Source: Ancistrus triradiatus | Taxonomy: Eukaryota > Chordata > Actinopteri > Siluriformes > Loricariidae | Assembly (NCBI GenBank): GCA_025084515.1 | Contig: JAJAGP010002004.1 | Span: forward strand, 62,001 to 126,000 | Length of the DNA: 64,000 bases | Direction of reading: 5' to 3' | Shown here: positions 22,401 through 32,594 of the stretch, in pieces | How positions within the stretch are numbered: the first letter of the stretch is position 1 | Layout of the letters: the number at the start of each line of letters is the position of its first letter | Program-made: the position numbers and the translations under genes | The notes under the pieces: generated by a model | What the model was told of the DNA's origin: nothing | The model's database searches: none | What the model saw: only the letters and a program-made list of their open reading frames with translations

Positions 22401-25400
22401 TGATTAGAAACACACAGGAACAGAAAATTATTACTAACTACTACGATTAGTAGAAGTCAGTATACTCAACTACCTCAAAAGAAAAAATGAATATACTCTG
22501 CATCTGAAGATCAGGATTTAACTAAGCTCTGGTATTAGCATTGAAAATGAACAAATACAAATGGGATTTTATTTTGTTATTTATATAATGTACTATCCTC
22601 TGTATGGCATGGTGATAACACGGAGGGAGAAGGAGGACGTTGCACGCTGAGCCTCAGTCATAGCCAGAAATCTGGGGTCAGGAACAACGCGGGTGTGCAG
22701 GCGTTCCGCTGGGACGGGCGAGTGACAAATCCTGCAAGATCCGCGGGATGGCAGAACAGCTGGAGAGAGGGGGATCTAGCACATGGCTCGCAAGCTGTGG
22801 CCGAGCCTGTCGGCTAGCGAGCGGAGGTGCTGACCTGGTGTTAGCGAGCGTGGGCTCCGGCGTCGTGCTAGTGAGCACGGGTTCCAGCGTTGAGGTAGCA
22901 GGCGTGGGCTCTGGGGCTGAGCTAGCGAGCGAGCATGGGCCTTGGCGTTGAGCTAGTAAGTGCAGGCCCAGACGCTGAATTAGCTGAATTAGTGGTCCTC
23001 CGCTTCCTGGCTGCACGGCAGAGTCCACTATCCGGGTTTTGGAGGGTACAAGCAGGACAGGCAACCTCAGAGACAGAGTCCGGGCTTCACTGTGTTAAGG
23101 GAGGCTGGTACTCCCACTTTAGGTAGTCCTCCGGATACTCATCATCAGAGGACTCTGACCACATGTTACGGAGGACTGGGGACACACTCGCTACGTCCTT
23201 TTTACAGTCTGGCTTTCTGTCACGCTCGGGGCAAGGGAGGACAAGGGGGGCAGACGTACATGCAAGTGCTAAAGGTTTATTTACAGTAAACATCTTAAAT
23301 AATACAAACAAACCACGCAGACATAAACTAAGAATGATCATTAACACAACAAACATCTAACACATGAGACAAGCTAACAAGGCTAACACACAACAACAAT
23401 GCTAAACACCAAACACAGCTTAAACCTAAGACAACTAACCAATACAAAGGACATAGAGGAACAGAGACTGGCACATAAAGAGGCAAGACAAGGAGAGGAA
23501 GACAAACCAGCACAAAGGATGAGACCAGACAGGAGCCAAAGATCAACCATAGTGTGATAAAGCCAGACAAAGGAAGTGCACAGGAAGAGTGGTATATACA
23601 GTGGGGCAAAAAAATATTTAGTCAGCCACTGTATTGTGCAACGTCTCCTACGTAGAAAGATGAGAGAGGTCTGTAATTTTCATCATAAGTACACTTCAAC
23701 TATGAGAGACAGAATGAGAAAAAAAATTAAAGAATTTAATTGTAAATTGTGATGGAAAATAAGTATTTGGTCAATAACAAAAGTTCAACTCAATACTTTG
23801 TAACATAACATTTGTTGGCAATGACAGAGGTCAAACGTTTCCTGTAAGTCTTCACCAGGTTTGCACACACTGTAGCTGTTTTGGGGCAACACGGACTTTC
23901 AACTCCCTCCACAAATGTTCTATGGGGCTGAGGTCTGGAGACTGGCTAGGCCACTCCAGGACCTCAAAATGCTTTTTTTATGGAGCCACTCCTTAGGTGC
24001 CGGAGCGGTGTGTTTGGGATCATTGTCATGCTGGAAGACCCAGCCACGTTCCATCTTCAATGCTCTCACTGATGGAAGGAGGTTTTGGCTTAAAAACGGG
24101 ACGATACATGGTCCCGTTCATTCTTCCCTTAACACGGATCAGTCGTCCTGTCCCCTTTGCAGAAAAACAGCCCCAAAGCATGATGGTTCCACCCCCATGC
24201 TTCACAGTAGGTATGGTGTTCTTGGTATGCAACTCAGCATTCTTCTTCCTCCAGTTGAGTTTTTCCCAAAAAGTTCTATTTTGGTTTCATCTGACCACAT
24301 GATATTCTCCCAATCCTCTTCTGGATCATCCATATGCTCTCTGGCAAACTTCAGATGGGCCTGGACATGTACTGGCTTAAGCAGGGGGACACGCCTGGCA
24401 CTGCAGGATCTGAGTCCCTATCAGCGTAGTGTGTTACTGATGGTAGCCTTTGTTACTTTGGTCCCAGCTCTCTGCAGGTCATTCATCAGGTCTCTCCATG
24501 TAGTTCTGGGATTTTTGTTCACCATTCTCATGATCATTTTGACCCCACGGGATGAGATCTTGCATGGAGCCCCAGACCGAAAGAGATTATCAATGGTCTT
24601 GTATGTCTTCCATTGCTCTCACAGTTCATTTATTCACACTAACCTGCTTGCCTATTGTAGAATCACTCTTCCCAGCCTGGTGCAGGTCTACAATTTTCTT
24701 CCTGGTGTCCTTCGACAGCTCTTTGGTTTTGGCCATGGTTGAGTTTGGAGTCTGACTGTTTGAGGCTGTGGACAGGTGTCTTTTATACAGATAACGAGTG
24801 GAGGACAGAAGGGACAGAAGAGCTTCTTAAAGAAGACGTTACAGGTCTGTGAGAGTAGGGCTGCAACTAACGGTTATTTTAATAATCGATTAATCGGTCG
24901 ATTATTTTTTCGATTAATCGATGAATCGAGTTTAAAAATAAACCCCTTTCCATGTCTTTATTCAGAAATATAACATTAAATAACAGAGCAAATAAGTGCT
25001 TACAATAAATGAATAATAATAAATTAAATTTATTAATAAATTAAAATAACAAATTAAACAATAAAGAAAAATAAGTGCATCTCGGATGCAAACACTACAT
25101 ACAAACTCATTCACGCTCTTTCTTTAGAAACTTTGCATTGCAAGCCAAAAATGTTATCATGTCAACATGCTCCTGGCTAAAGCTGGCTCTCTTTTTAGAG
25201 ACTATATTTCCTGCCGCAGAAAATAAACGCTCAGAAAACGCTGAAGTAGCAGGAATGCAGAAATAGGACTTGGCTAGCCTGGTCAATATAGGATATCTGT
25301 CTCTTAACTCCATAACTGTCATTATCCAGCTAACAGGCAGAAAAACAGCATCAACCATGCTGTGCCCGTTTGAATAGTGTGAGTGCGCCGTTACATTTCC

Positions 25401-28400
25401 TCACTTCAAAACGGAACAAACTCGGGATATTGTGGTGACTTACGCTGTTGTTGAGCTCCCTTCTATGGCGTCAAAATAGGGCCAAACGCCATACCCTTCA
25501 TCCTCATCGGTGACTGCAACATGTTTCGGTTTCGAGGGCTGTATCATGCCAGGTCAGATCACTTTTGCAAAGCTTGCATGTTACACATTTTTAGTTGTGT
25601 GAAGCATGAAGTGCTCCTACACTTTTGAGGACTTAACCCGAACCTTCTTCTCTGCGTCGGTCATGTTTCATTTGTAGAATTTATGTAATTCTTAATGCTA
25701 ACTTATTTTGCATTCGCGCCGGCTCCGCCTCGCTCCGTTCAATCGCTCGTATTTTTTTTCCAGCGTTGACGAAGTGCCGCAAGTAACGTAAGCGGATATG
25801 ATAAGGCGGGGGACACATAAATCATGCGACACAATCGATAATGAAATTCGTTGTCGACACTTTTAATAATCGATTATTAGCGATTTTATCGATTCGTTGT
25901 TGCAGCCCTATATGAGAGCCAGAAATCTTGCTTGTTTGTGGGTGACCAAATACTTATTTTCCACCATGATTTACATTTACATTCTTTAAAAATCCTACAA
26001 TGTGATTTTTCTGAATTTTTTTTTCTTATTTTGTCTCTCATAGTTAAAGTGTAGCTATGATGAAAATGACAGACCTCTCTCATCTTTCTAAGTAGGAGAA
26101 CTTGCGCAATCAGTGGCTGACTAAATACGTTTTTGCCCCACTGTAGGACAGACCAGCAGGTGGCTACAGCCCTACCTGCAGGGCAGGAAGGAGAAGGCAG
26201 GAGGAGCTAAACAAGATGGATGCAAGCTAGAGGGCTTGCATCATCGTTACACTATTCTTTTCTTCCCTCTGAGTTTTGATCCGCTGGTGCATTTGGCAAA
26301 GTTTTACGCTGGATGCCCTTCCTGATAACCCTCCCTATTTACCCGGGCTTGAGACCGGCACTAAGAATGCTCTAACATGTGCACTACCAATGGCTAGGTT
26401 TTTAACCACAAAGCCTCTATTTGTGAACTCTACATTACTATTACCCAAGACAGTACTTCCCCAAACTGAAACCATAAGTCTTCCATCACAGTGTAGAGCC
26501 TGTATAACAGAATATAGCACATTGCTCACACACGTACACACACATACCTTGAAAATGAATTTCAGCTGATCTTTTTTGCTGATTGATTTCTGCCTGTGTG
26601 TGATAGAAAAAAACATTGAAAAATAGATCAGTTCAATCACTTTATGTTTTCCTTCTCCAAGGCAAATTAGTGCAACTTAAAAAGTGTTTATTATAATTCA
26701 AGTGTGATCAAACTCCACTGAATCAGTACACTGACCTCTGATCAGCAGTACAGTCTCCATCTCTGAAGCCTGTTGAATGTTCTAATGACCTGTCACTCTT
26801 CAGGGACAGCCAGTTGGGTTCAGAGGAGTCTGATCTCTGATTCTCCATCAGACTAAAGTACAAATCATTATATAAGATACTTAACCCCTGCTCTCAGAGA
26901 TAAACATATACAAAATGACAATTCTCGAAAAAATAATTTTGTTAAAATATGCAGTGTATACTGGGTATGTATGTATACCCAGTATATCTATAAAATATCT
27001 ATAAAATGAACAAAAACATTATTCCAATATATGGACTCCACAAAACTCCTGAAAGTGCCCGTATCTGACACAAAGACATTAGTGAGAGGTCATACAGTTC
27101 TGGCTCACTGTGTACAGTTAAACATGCTTCAACTTTTGTACATTACTCTTAAGAGCAAACGTGGCCCAACTTTAGATATTTTTAAATCAAGACTACAGCT
27201 CTGGTGTCTCAGTGGTGAAAGCCAGATGCTGAAAACGTCTGTCTGGGTTGGAACCCTGCAACGAACTGGTGCCCTATCCAGAATGTACATACTAAATACA
27301 CTGTATATCCCTTATCTTTAAATCAATTTTCTTTTTATAGTTTACCTTTCTATAATTGTGGGGACTTTCAAAACAAGTAAAATGTGCCCACAATGTAAAA
27401 AATACCAGTTCTGTTGTTATAGTGACATTTTGGTAACCTTACAGGACAGATTTAGTTCAGTCTAGGAACCTTGATTGACTTTAAAAATAAAACGCCTCTC
27501 TGGAACCGAACTGAACCGTGTCATCATGCCAGGAAAAACAATCACAGATTCAAGCTCTATAAAACAAATTGGTTCAATGTCACCTATGAACTGTTCTTTA
27601 GCCACTGTAGATTCATACTATTACCCTAACCCTAACCCTTATTAATTAAATTCAGACACTCACTACGATGTTCTCTTCTCTGCGATCTGTCAGCGAATGT
27701 TTTTTACTTTCAGTTTAGATCAAAATTGATCCTGACATTTGTTTTCAAGAACAAATGTCTAGAAATCTCTATATTTTACTCCAATAAAGAATGATAAACG
27801 TTAAAAAACTGTGATAAAATCAGAATCCTGTGAAACACCCGGGAACCAAAGGGACCTACAGGAGAGGTGATTAGATTTACAGCAAAGTTACAAAAACTGA
27901 ACACAAGTTGAGACATTACAGATCAAGTACCACAGTAAAGTAGGCTTGCAGTTCGCGATTCGGAGCGGTTCTCGTCTTGAATTGATGAAGTAACTGTGAT
28001 TAATACTGCATTTGGCTTGTCCTGATTTGTGAAATCAGATGACGTCATCATCTAAACCGAAATCAGTCGGCATTACATTGTAGGGCTTTATTTTCAAAAG
28101 TATGTAGTGAGATCACTATCTTTAAAACTGGAGCGCAAAATCACTTTAAATCGAGCAAAAACGAGAACTGTACACTTCAGTTCTGTGCTCGGTCGTAGAT
28201 AAAAACCGGAAATACATCAGAGGCCAAGGCTTGGTAGATCGTTACTGGAACTATCGATGGCAAGATGTCGCTAAAGGCAATCGGCAGTCAGGAATAATAT
28301 AGAGAATAATATAAAATGCAGTAGAAGATACTAAATGCATTATTAAAGCTAAAATGAAGGATAAATGGCAAAATCTATGGGCACAGAACAGACTGGAGGA

Positions 28401-30550
28401 CAGTTTTCTAATATTAAAAGTAAAGTTGGAAAGGGCAGGCATACAAACTGAATTAAGCAAGAAGAGAGCATATTATAAGAATGCGATCTGGACATACAGG
28501 GTTAAACAGAACCTTGTTTTAATGAAGACACACACTGAGGGCAGCTGTGCATACTGTAATAATGAAGAAACTGTAGAACACGTCATTCTTCATTGTCCTA
28601 AATATTATCAAGCCAGACAATGATTAATGTCACATCTTGAGGGAAATCAAATTAGACAGAAATTACATGACATATATCAAAAGTTTGGGCACTGCTTATC
28701 AAAGGTTTGCTGATTTTCTAAGCACAAATAAGCTAACCTAAGCTCTACATGAAACAATAGTATGGCATATTTCTACAAATGTTTAATGCACAGTATTTAT
28801 TTGCTGAATTTAACATGTTGGAAGAACATAATATAAAATGTGACTTGATCAGGACACCCTGTCAGTCAGAACTCAGCAACTCCGTGACACAAACTACAGG
28901 GAACCAATAGGTGCCCAAATCTTTGCACTTGCAGCATTTTATGTAATTTTCTCCCCAGTATGTTAAATTCAGGAAATCAGTGATGGTATTACATTACAAT
29001 TTAGAGCTGTTTCCATTTTGAATTCAGAACGATGTTCCCAATTGTCAGGCCCAGTGTGTGAACATGTGATCTGATGTAAAGATGTCTGAAATAACTCTGC
29101 ATTCTCAGTAGATATAATGGATTTGAGATAATGTATAGCTCTCTGGATTTCTGGAAGCTGTGCAGAGAACTGGCTGGCCATCATGGTCTGGTCCTTTTTT
29201 TGAAATAATTTCCCAGTTTACTTTTAATATTATAAAACTGTCTCTATCCTTCATTTTAGCTTTAATAATGCATTTAGTACCTTCTACTGCATTTTATATT
29301 AATCTCTATATTATTCCTTCCTGCCGATTGCCTTTAGCGACATCTTGCAATCGATAGTTCCAGTAACGATCTATCAAGCCTTGGCCTCTGATGTATTTCT
29401 GGTTTTTATCTACGAAACCGGAAATACATCAGAACTGAGTTAGAACTGAAACAAGCACAAAACTGAAACGTACAGTTCTCGGTTTTGCTCGATTTAAAGT
29501 GTTTCAGCGCTCTCGTTTTTTGATTTTGCGCTCTTGTATTAAAGATAGTGATCTCACTCCATACAAAAGCTTATAACTTCTAAAAGTGACCACTTAGATT
29601 ATTGAAAATTGCAGCAAGGTGACCAGGCTGATTTGTGAAATCTTAATTTTGTCTGTAAGTGGCTTGTATAAACCGTGAGTATAGAAAATGATAGCATCCG
29701 AAATAATTAAGCCTTTCATTTAACTGGCCATAAAACCCTCCAGGCAGGCCATATAACTTCAAAAACTGATAATATAGAGAATAAAAACAGGTTAAAATTA
29801 ACCTCCAACAGTTCTGAAACCTTTCACAGGTATCCCCTGAAAAATGTACTGTGAATTGCTTGACTTTTTAGTGCGAACTTTTGTCCATGAAGTTCACAGT
29901 TGTACTGTGAATTTTTGATGGTAATGTGGCCACTTCATGGTTCTACTGTGAAATTTTATAGTACTACTGTAAACTTGGTGGACTATGAACTGACCATGAA
30001 TTATTTCAGAGTTGTACTATGAATTTTGGTGGTAATTTGGCCACTTCATGGTTCTACTGTCAAATTTCACAGTACATTTTTCCTGAGATCATTTTAAATA
30101 ATAAATATTTATTAGACAAAATTATATCTGTGATAGCTTTCACAAATCAGATTGTACCTACACATAACTGACAGCATGTAAATGACTGCCTATTAGACAA
30201 AATTATATCTATGAAAGTTTTCAGAACTGATGGAGATAACTTTAAACGTTTAATTCTCTATATTATCAGTTTTTGAAGTTATATGTCCTGCTTGGACAGT
30301 TTAATGATGATGTCATCCTGATTCACAAATCAGGACGAGCCAAATGCAGTATTAATTACAGTTTAAAGTTACTTCAATACGGGATTCAAGATGAGAACAG
30401 CTCCGAATCGCGAACCGCAAGCCAACTTTACTTTGCATTTTACGTTACTGAACTCTTCTCTATCTACGGTGTATCCAAAGTTTATTCACGTATTGTTAAC
30501 GCAGACTCAGGTACTCACCGCGATGTTCTCTCATCAACAACTTCTGATTG
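16234..30550 (-). CDS. NLR gene copy B (FISNA-NACHT-LRR immune receptor), gene model
   Basis: Exons in order: putative first exon at 30519 (or an alternative at 27664), 26736-26852 and 26548-26593 (N-terminal repeat and linker), 22207-22399 (helical), 20293-22057 (FISNA-NACHT), then seven LRR exons at 20031, 19355, 18886, 18096, 17370, 16564 and 16234. All phases fit from 26852 to 16234 and all exons are open. The seven LRR exons correspond one for one with copy C. Between 22400 and 26547 the intron holds a GC-rich repeat island and a Tc1 with a nested hAT. The exon with the start codon was not found. Expected role: cytosolic nucleotide-binding sensor or regulator, as for copy A. Confidence 0.83.
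16564..16737 (-). CDS. NLR copy B, LRR exon 6
   Basis: 174 bp, phase 2-2. LSECDVTEESCSDLSSVLSS, then LPDSAVKWLCDGL and NCNLEIMR; open. Confidence 0.85.
17370..17546 (-). CDS. NLR copy B, LRR exon 5
   Basis: 177 bp, one codon longer than the norm because of KMIQNSGVKRL in place of KLQDSGVK. The same extra codon is in the copy C exon at 33550. Confidence 0.86.
18096..18269 (-). CDS. NLR copy B, LRR exon 4
   Basis: 174 bp. LSDCGLTQESCETLSKVICS and NPNCHLETLR. Almost identical to the copy C exon at 35483. Confidence 0.88.
18886..19059 (-). CDS. NLR copy B, LRR exon 3
   Basis: 174 bp, open: LSDCKLTEASCSALYSVLSS, NNMQYSGVKLLCDGL, NCNLEKLR. Confidence 0.85.
19355..19528 (-). CDS. NLR copy B, LRR exon 2
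   Basis: 174 bp, open: LCECELTETACAVLSSLLSS and KLQDSGVKRLCDGLQNPNC. Acceptor CTCTAG, donor GTAAGT. Confidence 0.85.
20031..20204 (-). CDS. NLR copy B, LRR exon 1
   Basis: 174 bp. LSECDLKKESFRALSSVLSS; the second repeat has KLLFPGPENPKC-like wording, shared with copy C 37393 (which lost one codon). Confidence 0.86.
20293..22057 (-). CDS. NLR copy B, FISNA-NACHT exon
   Basis: 1765 bp, same length and phase as copy A. P-loop VAGIGKT, Walker B FIFDGLDE, WITSRPGAA and FVHLSVQEFLAAL all intact. FISNA has the variant INEGISAFGSQALLNE. The C-terminal ending is LLPVVKAYRKAE before a GTGAGT donor. No stop or frameshift. Confidence 0.95.
22207..22399 (-). CDS. NLR copy B, pre-FISNA helical exon
   Basis: 193 bp; ELENKVMTLLKKELKRF, acidic EDEEEEDR and KSMKQTDLAYTLQN. 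Nearly identical to copy A, differing in ELEN for DLEN and EES for EEL. Confidence 0.9.
22620..23590. repeat. GC-rich repeat island and AC-rich tail, probably transposon-derived
   Basis: 22620-23080 is GC-rich with recurring CTAGCGAGC words. The minus frame 22678-23064 is open and reads degenerate repeats such as SAPEPTPATSTLEPVLTS. From about 23270 to 23590 the sequence becomes A/C-rich (AACACAACAAACAT) like a retroelement tail. Unrelated to the NLR exons around it. Class uncertain. Confidence 0.45.
23790..24736 (-). pseudogene. Broken Tc1-like transposase
   Basis: Begins MAKTKELSKDTRKKIVDLHQ at 24736, meets a stop soon after in the HTH part, and shows KNTIPTVKHGGGTIMLWGCF at about 24160-24230. 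Ends with VIANKCYVTKY and stop at 23790. Several stops and frameshifts. The long plus-strand frame over the same bases is only its shadow. Confidence 0.85.
24856..25910 (-). mobile_element. Deleted hAT transposon nested in the Tc1
   Basis: TIRs TAGGGCTGCAACTAACG and complement ending TTGCAGCCCTA, flanked by TGTGAGAG (24848-24855) and TATGAGAG (25911-25918), an 8-bp duplication with one change. Minus strand 25358-25107 encodes the hAT dimerisation domain: YPILTRLAKSYFCIPATSAF, then SERLFSAAGNIVS. The rest of the transposase is gone. Confidence 0.85.
26275..26405. repeat. Short interspersed repeat fragment
   Basis: Holds TTTTACGCTGGATGCCCTTC and CCCGGGCTTGAGACCGGCAC, wording I know as a frequent dispersed repeat in fish genomes. 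Ends not resolved. Confidence 0.45.
26548..26593 (-). CDS. NLR copy B, short linker exon
   Basis: 46 bp (one base plus 15 codons): QKSISKKDQLKFIFK. Four codons shorter than in copies A and C (58 bp), but the phase is kept. Confidence 0.75.
26736..26852 (-). CDS. NLR copy B, N-terminal repeat exon type 1
   Basis: 117 bp, phase 2-2. QRSDSSEPNWLSLKSDRSLE, then FRDGDCTADQR. The usual CVSMKSD has become WLSLKSD. Confidence 0.82.
26853..27663. other. Upstream intron of NLR copy B
   Basis: No exon recognised. A short telomere-like run (TTACCCTAACCCTAACCCTT) sits at 27621-27640. Confidence 0.45.
27664..27720 (-). promoter_or_regulatory. Possible alternative first exon and ISRE-like element, copy B
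   Basis: GTGAGT donor at 27658-27663 preceded by AGAGAACATCGTA, almost the same as AGAGAACATCGCG at 30519. Minus strand 27701-27720 reads AAACTGAAAGTAAAAA. Same arrangement as the other NLR promoters, without the CCATTTTG motif. Confidence 0.4.
28354..28623 (+). pseudogene. Non-LTR retrotransposon C-terminal remnant
   Basis: Open for 89 codons; ends with CAYCNNEETVEHVILHCPKY, a CCHC zinc knuckle typical of the region after reverse transcriptase in some LINEs. No RT domain remains. Lies at the edge of and within the fold-back spacer. Confidence 0.6.
29747..30285. repeat. Nested fold-back element with internal tandem copy
   Basis: CATATAACTTCAAAAACTGA near 29749 pairs with its complement near 30280; arms of about 75 bp. 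Inside, a block with GGCCACTTCATGGTTCTACT occurs at about 29928 and 30038. Confidence 0.7.
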
Positions 30551-30575
30551 TCACCACTCAAAATGGCGCCCGCCT
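30519..30575 (-). other. Putative first exon of NLR copy B
   Basis: GTGAGT donor at 30513-30518, CCATTTTGAGTGG motif above it. Flanks from 30430 to 30730 match 14090-14460 (copy A promoter). It contains an ATG (ATGAGAGAACATCGC), but the next exon of copy B has not been identified, so translation from here is untested. Confidence 0.45.
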
Positions 30576-30579
30576 TCTT

Positions 30580-30594
30580 TGTACTTTCACTTGT
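30580..30594 (-). promoter_or_regulatory. ISRE-like element, NLR copy B promoter
   Basis: Minus strand ACAAGTGAAAGTAC, aligned with GAAAAGTGAAAGTAAA of copy A. A weaker match to the consensus. Confidence 0.42.
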
Positions 30595-30599
30595 AAGTC

Positions 30600-32417
30600 T
30601 AATACGGGGCTCTGTGTTTCCTGGGGTCTCTCTAGTCAGGTTTGTACATGTGCACATATTTTATACGGTTTCCACTTTATAAATCACCAGCCTGTGCATG
30701 TCAATATGCAGTCAATGCAAATAAGGTCATGAAAATGTTACTCCTGCGTCTCCCAATGACTGTGACTTGAGTTATTGGTGATAATTATGGAGCAAAAAGC
30801 TAAAAAAGATTAATTTTGGGTATATGTGAGGTGACCGTTATATGTGTTTTTTGATGGCTCAGTAGTGGCTTCACTATTTATTCATGTATATTGAGTGGAA
30901 TATACTGCACATTTCCAGGTATGCGCCATTTAACGCTCATTCGATCAACGTCCGTTCACTCACTATCTAAAAATTATAATACAATTATCACAGGACATAC
31001 AAATCTGTCTATTAATTTAAACAAGAAACAAGTCAAGAAATTATTTGTGGACTTTAAAACACATTCTCACCTTATTTATCAGTATTGTTAGTAATGTCGA
31101 ATGGTGCCATAGATCATGCATAATGCAGTGTAGCTTATAGGGATGAGAATGTGTACATTAATAAATATGGCGCTTTATTATTTCAGACAGTGATGAGATT
31201 TAACAAACAATAAATGGCAATACACACATTTATAAAATAAAAAAATCCTGAGATGTAATTTTTAACTGTAACGTCAGATCCAAAGAATGTTGCAGATTCC
31301 CACGGCCATTATACTGATGCATAACATGGGTCAAAGTTTCTTTAAATACAAACACTATGTCCACTTTCATCTACACACGCTTTCATGCTGGCTGTGTAGT
31401 CTTCAGTCTGTAACGTCATTAGGTCAATCTGACCATTAACTCAAAACATACATTACATTTATTTCAACATGAATAAATATGCTATATTTGTTAATCCTTC
31501 TTAAAAAATAAATACGAATTCATCTTAAAACTTTCTTAAAACTTGACAATCAGTCCTCAAAAATACTGTGCTGTGCAATTTTTTCCAAGTACTGTTGTAA
31601 CCAACTGGGCTGCTCTACAGTTGTTCCAGGCTTGAGCCTGTTGACGTAACAGCTGCTATTCTTCATCCTGAACGTCCATTTCTGTCTCTACGAAGCTAGG
31701 ACAGAGAGAATAAAACAGAAGGATCAGATTTAGTAAACACACCTCACAAGCAAAATCAGTTATGCAAAGGTGCTGTATATAAGATTGGGGAAGTTTTCTG
31801 AAGAAGTCACTTAGATGAGTGACGAAACGTTTCTCCAACAAAATCTATGTCCAGATGAACAGATTCAACTTCTGGGAAGCACAATCAGTGTTACACAAAC
31901 CCACATCCACATAATGCAGTACCACCACACACAGAGAGGGGGCAGTACAGCATGATGTGGTTCACCTCAAGTGCAGTCCAGACAAAGTAAGGCTGTGTTT
32001 CACATCAACACTGACGGTCTACTGTTTGCATGTTCTGGAAATTAGTGTTTCTGTAACTGGACTCATTCCCTCTTTGTTGTGTGCAGCCAGTGAGGTGTTT
32101 ATGTATGTTTATATTCCGTCTTGTGTTTATATTTTGGTCCTACAGTGTGTGTGATCGTTAATGTGTGCTCCTAATTGAAGAACCAGTGTTGTGTATTTCC
32201 TGGAGGGAGTGATGTGTAGAACAGTTTTGTAGATGGTGGTGTTATTATACCCGTGTTTCACCAGTGTCACCTGATGCATTTATGTATCATTTGCACGCAG
32301 TTTTCTAGCGAAAATATCCTTCATGTTTACATTACAGTAGCCTAAAAAGACTTTGTGAAAATGGAACAAAAGCTGTACAAAGTGTGGAAGGTGGAGACAC
32401 ATCAGTCAGGAACTCAC
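30600..32417. other. Spacer between NLR copies B and C
   Basis: Paralogous to 14243-16233. Holds a minus-strand AATAAA at 31174-31179 and, near 31790-31885, a LINE-tail-like stretch (GATGAGTGACGAAACGTTTC). No coding exon. Confidence 0.5.
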
Positions 32418-32594
32418 TATACTTTCTCCAGCTTATAGTTTGGATCCTCCTTTAGATCAGAGAAATGCATGTCTCCTGAATCTCCTAGATTATTGTGGCA
32501 CAAATCCAGTTCTCTCAGGTGTGAGGATGGATTTGATCTCAGTGCTGAAGCCAGAACAGAACATCCTTCAGATGAAATCCTGCAGTAAGACAAT
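32418..32594 (-). CDS. NLR copy C, last LRR exon
   Basis: 177 bp: LSYCRISSEGCSVLASALRS to NYKLEKV. TAG overlaps donor GTGAGT as in copy B. Confidence 0.84.

Larger units (their letters stand above)
23599..26143 (-). mobile_element. Tc1-like transposon with a nested hAT
   Basis: Ends CAGTGGGGCAAAAAAATATT and complement, TA at 23597-23598 and 26144-26145. Same family as 4230-5548 but inverted. Without the 1055-bp hAT insert it would be about 1.49 kb. Confidence 0.9.
27930..30420. repeat. Large fold-back (inverted repeat) structure
   Basis: Left arm about 27930-28440 matches the reverse complement of about 29210-29580 plus 30285-30420. Shared words: CTTGCAGTTCGCGATTCGGA near 27950 and its complement near 30405; GCCAAGGCTTGGTAGATCG near 28222 and its complement near 29373. 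The spacer holds non-LTR coding remnants. The right arm is split by another fold-back (29747-30285). Confidence 0.7.

Noticed and set aside
23915..24742. 275-codon plus-strand open frame
   Set aside because: It is the reverse strand of a degenerate Tc1 transposase (minus-strand KHGGGTIMLWGCF and MAKTKELSK) and has no protein features of its own.
27621..27640. Interstitial telomere
   Set aside because: Only two to three CCCTAA units; too short to argue for a chromosome-end fusion.
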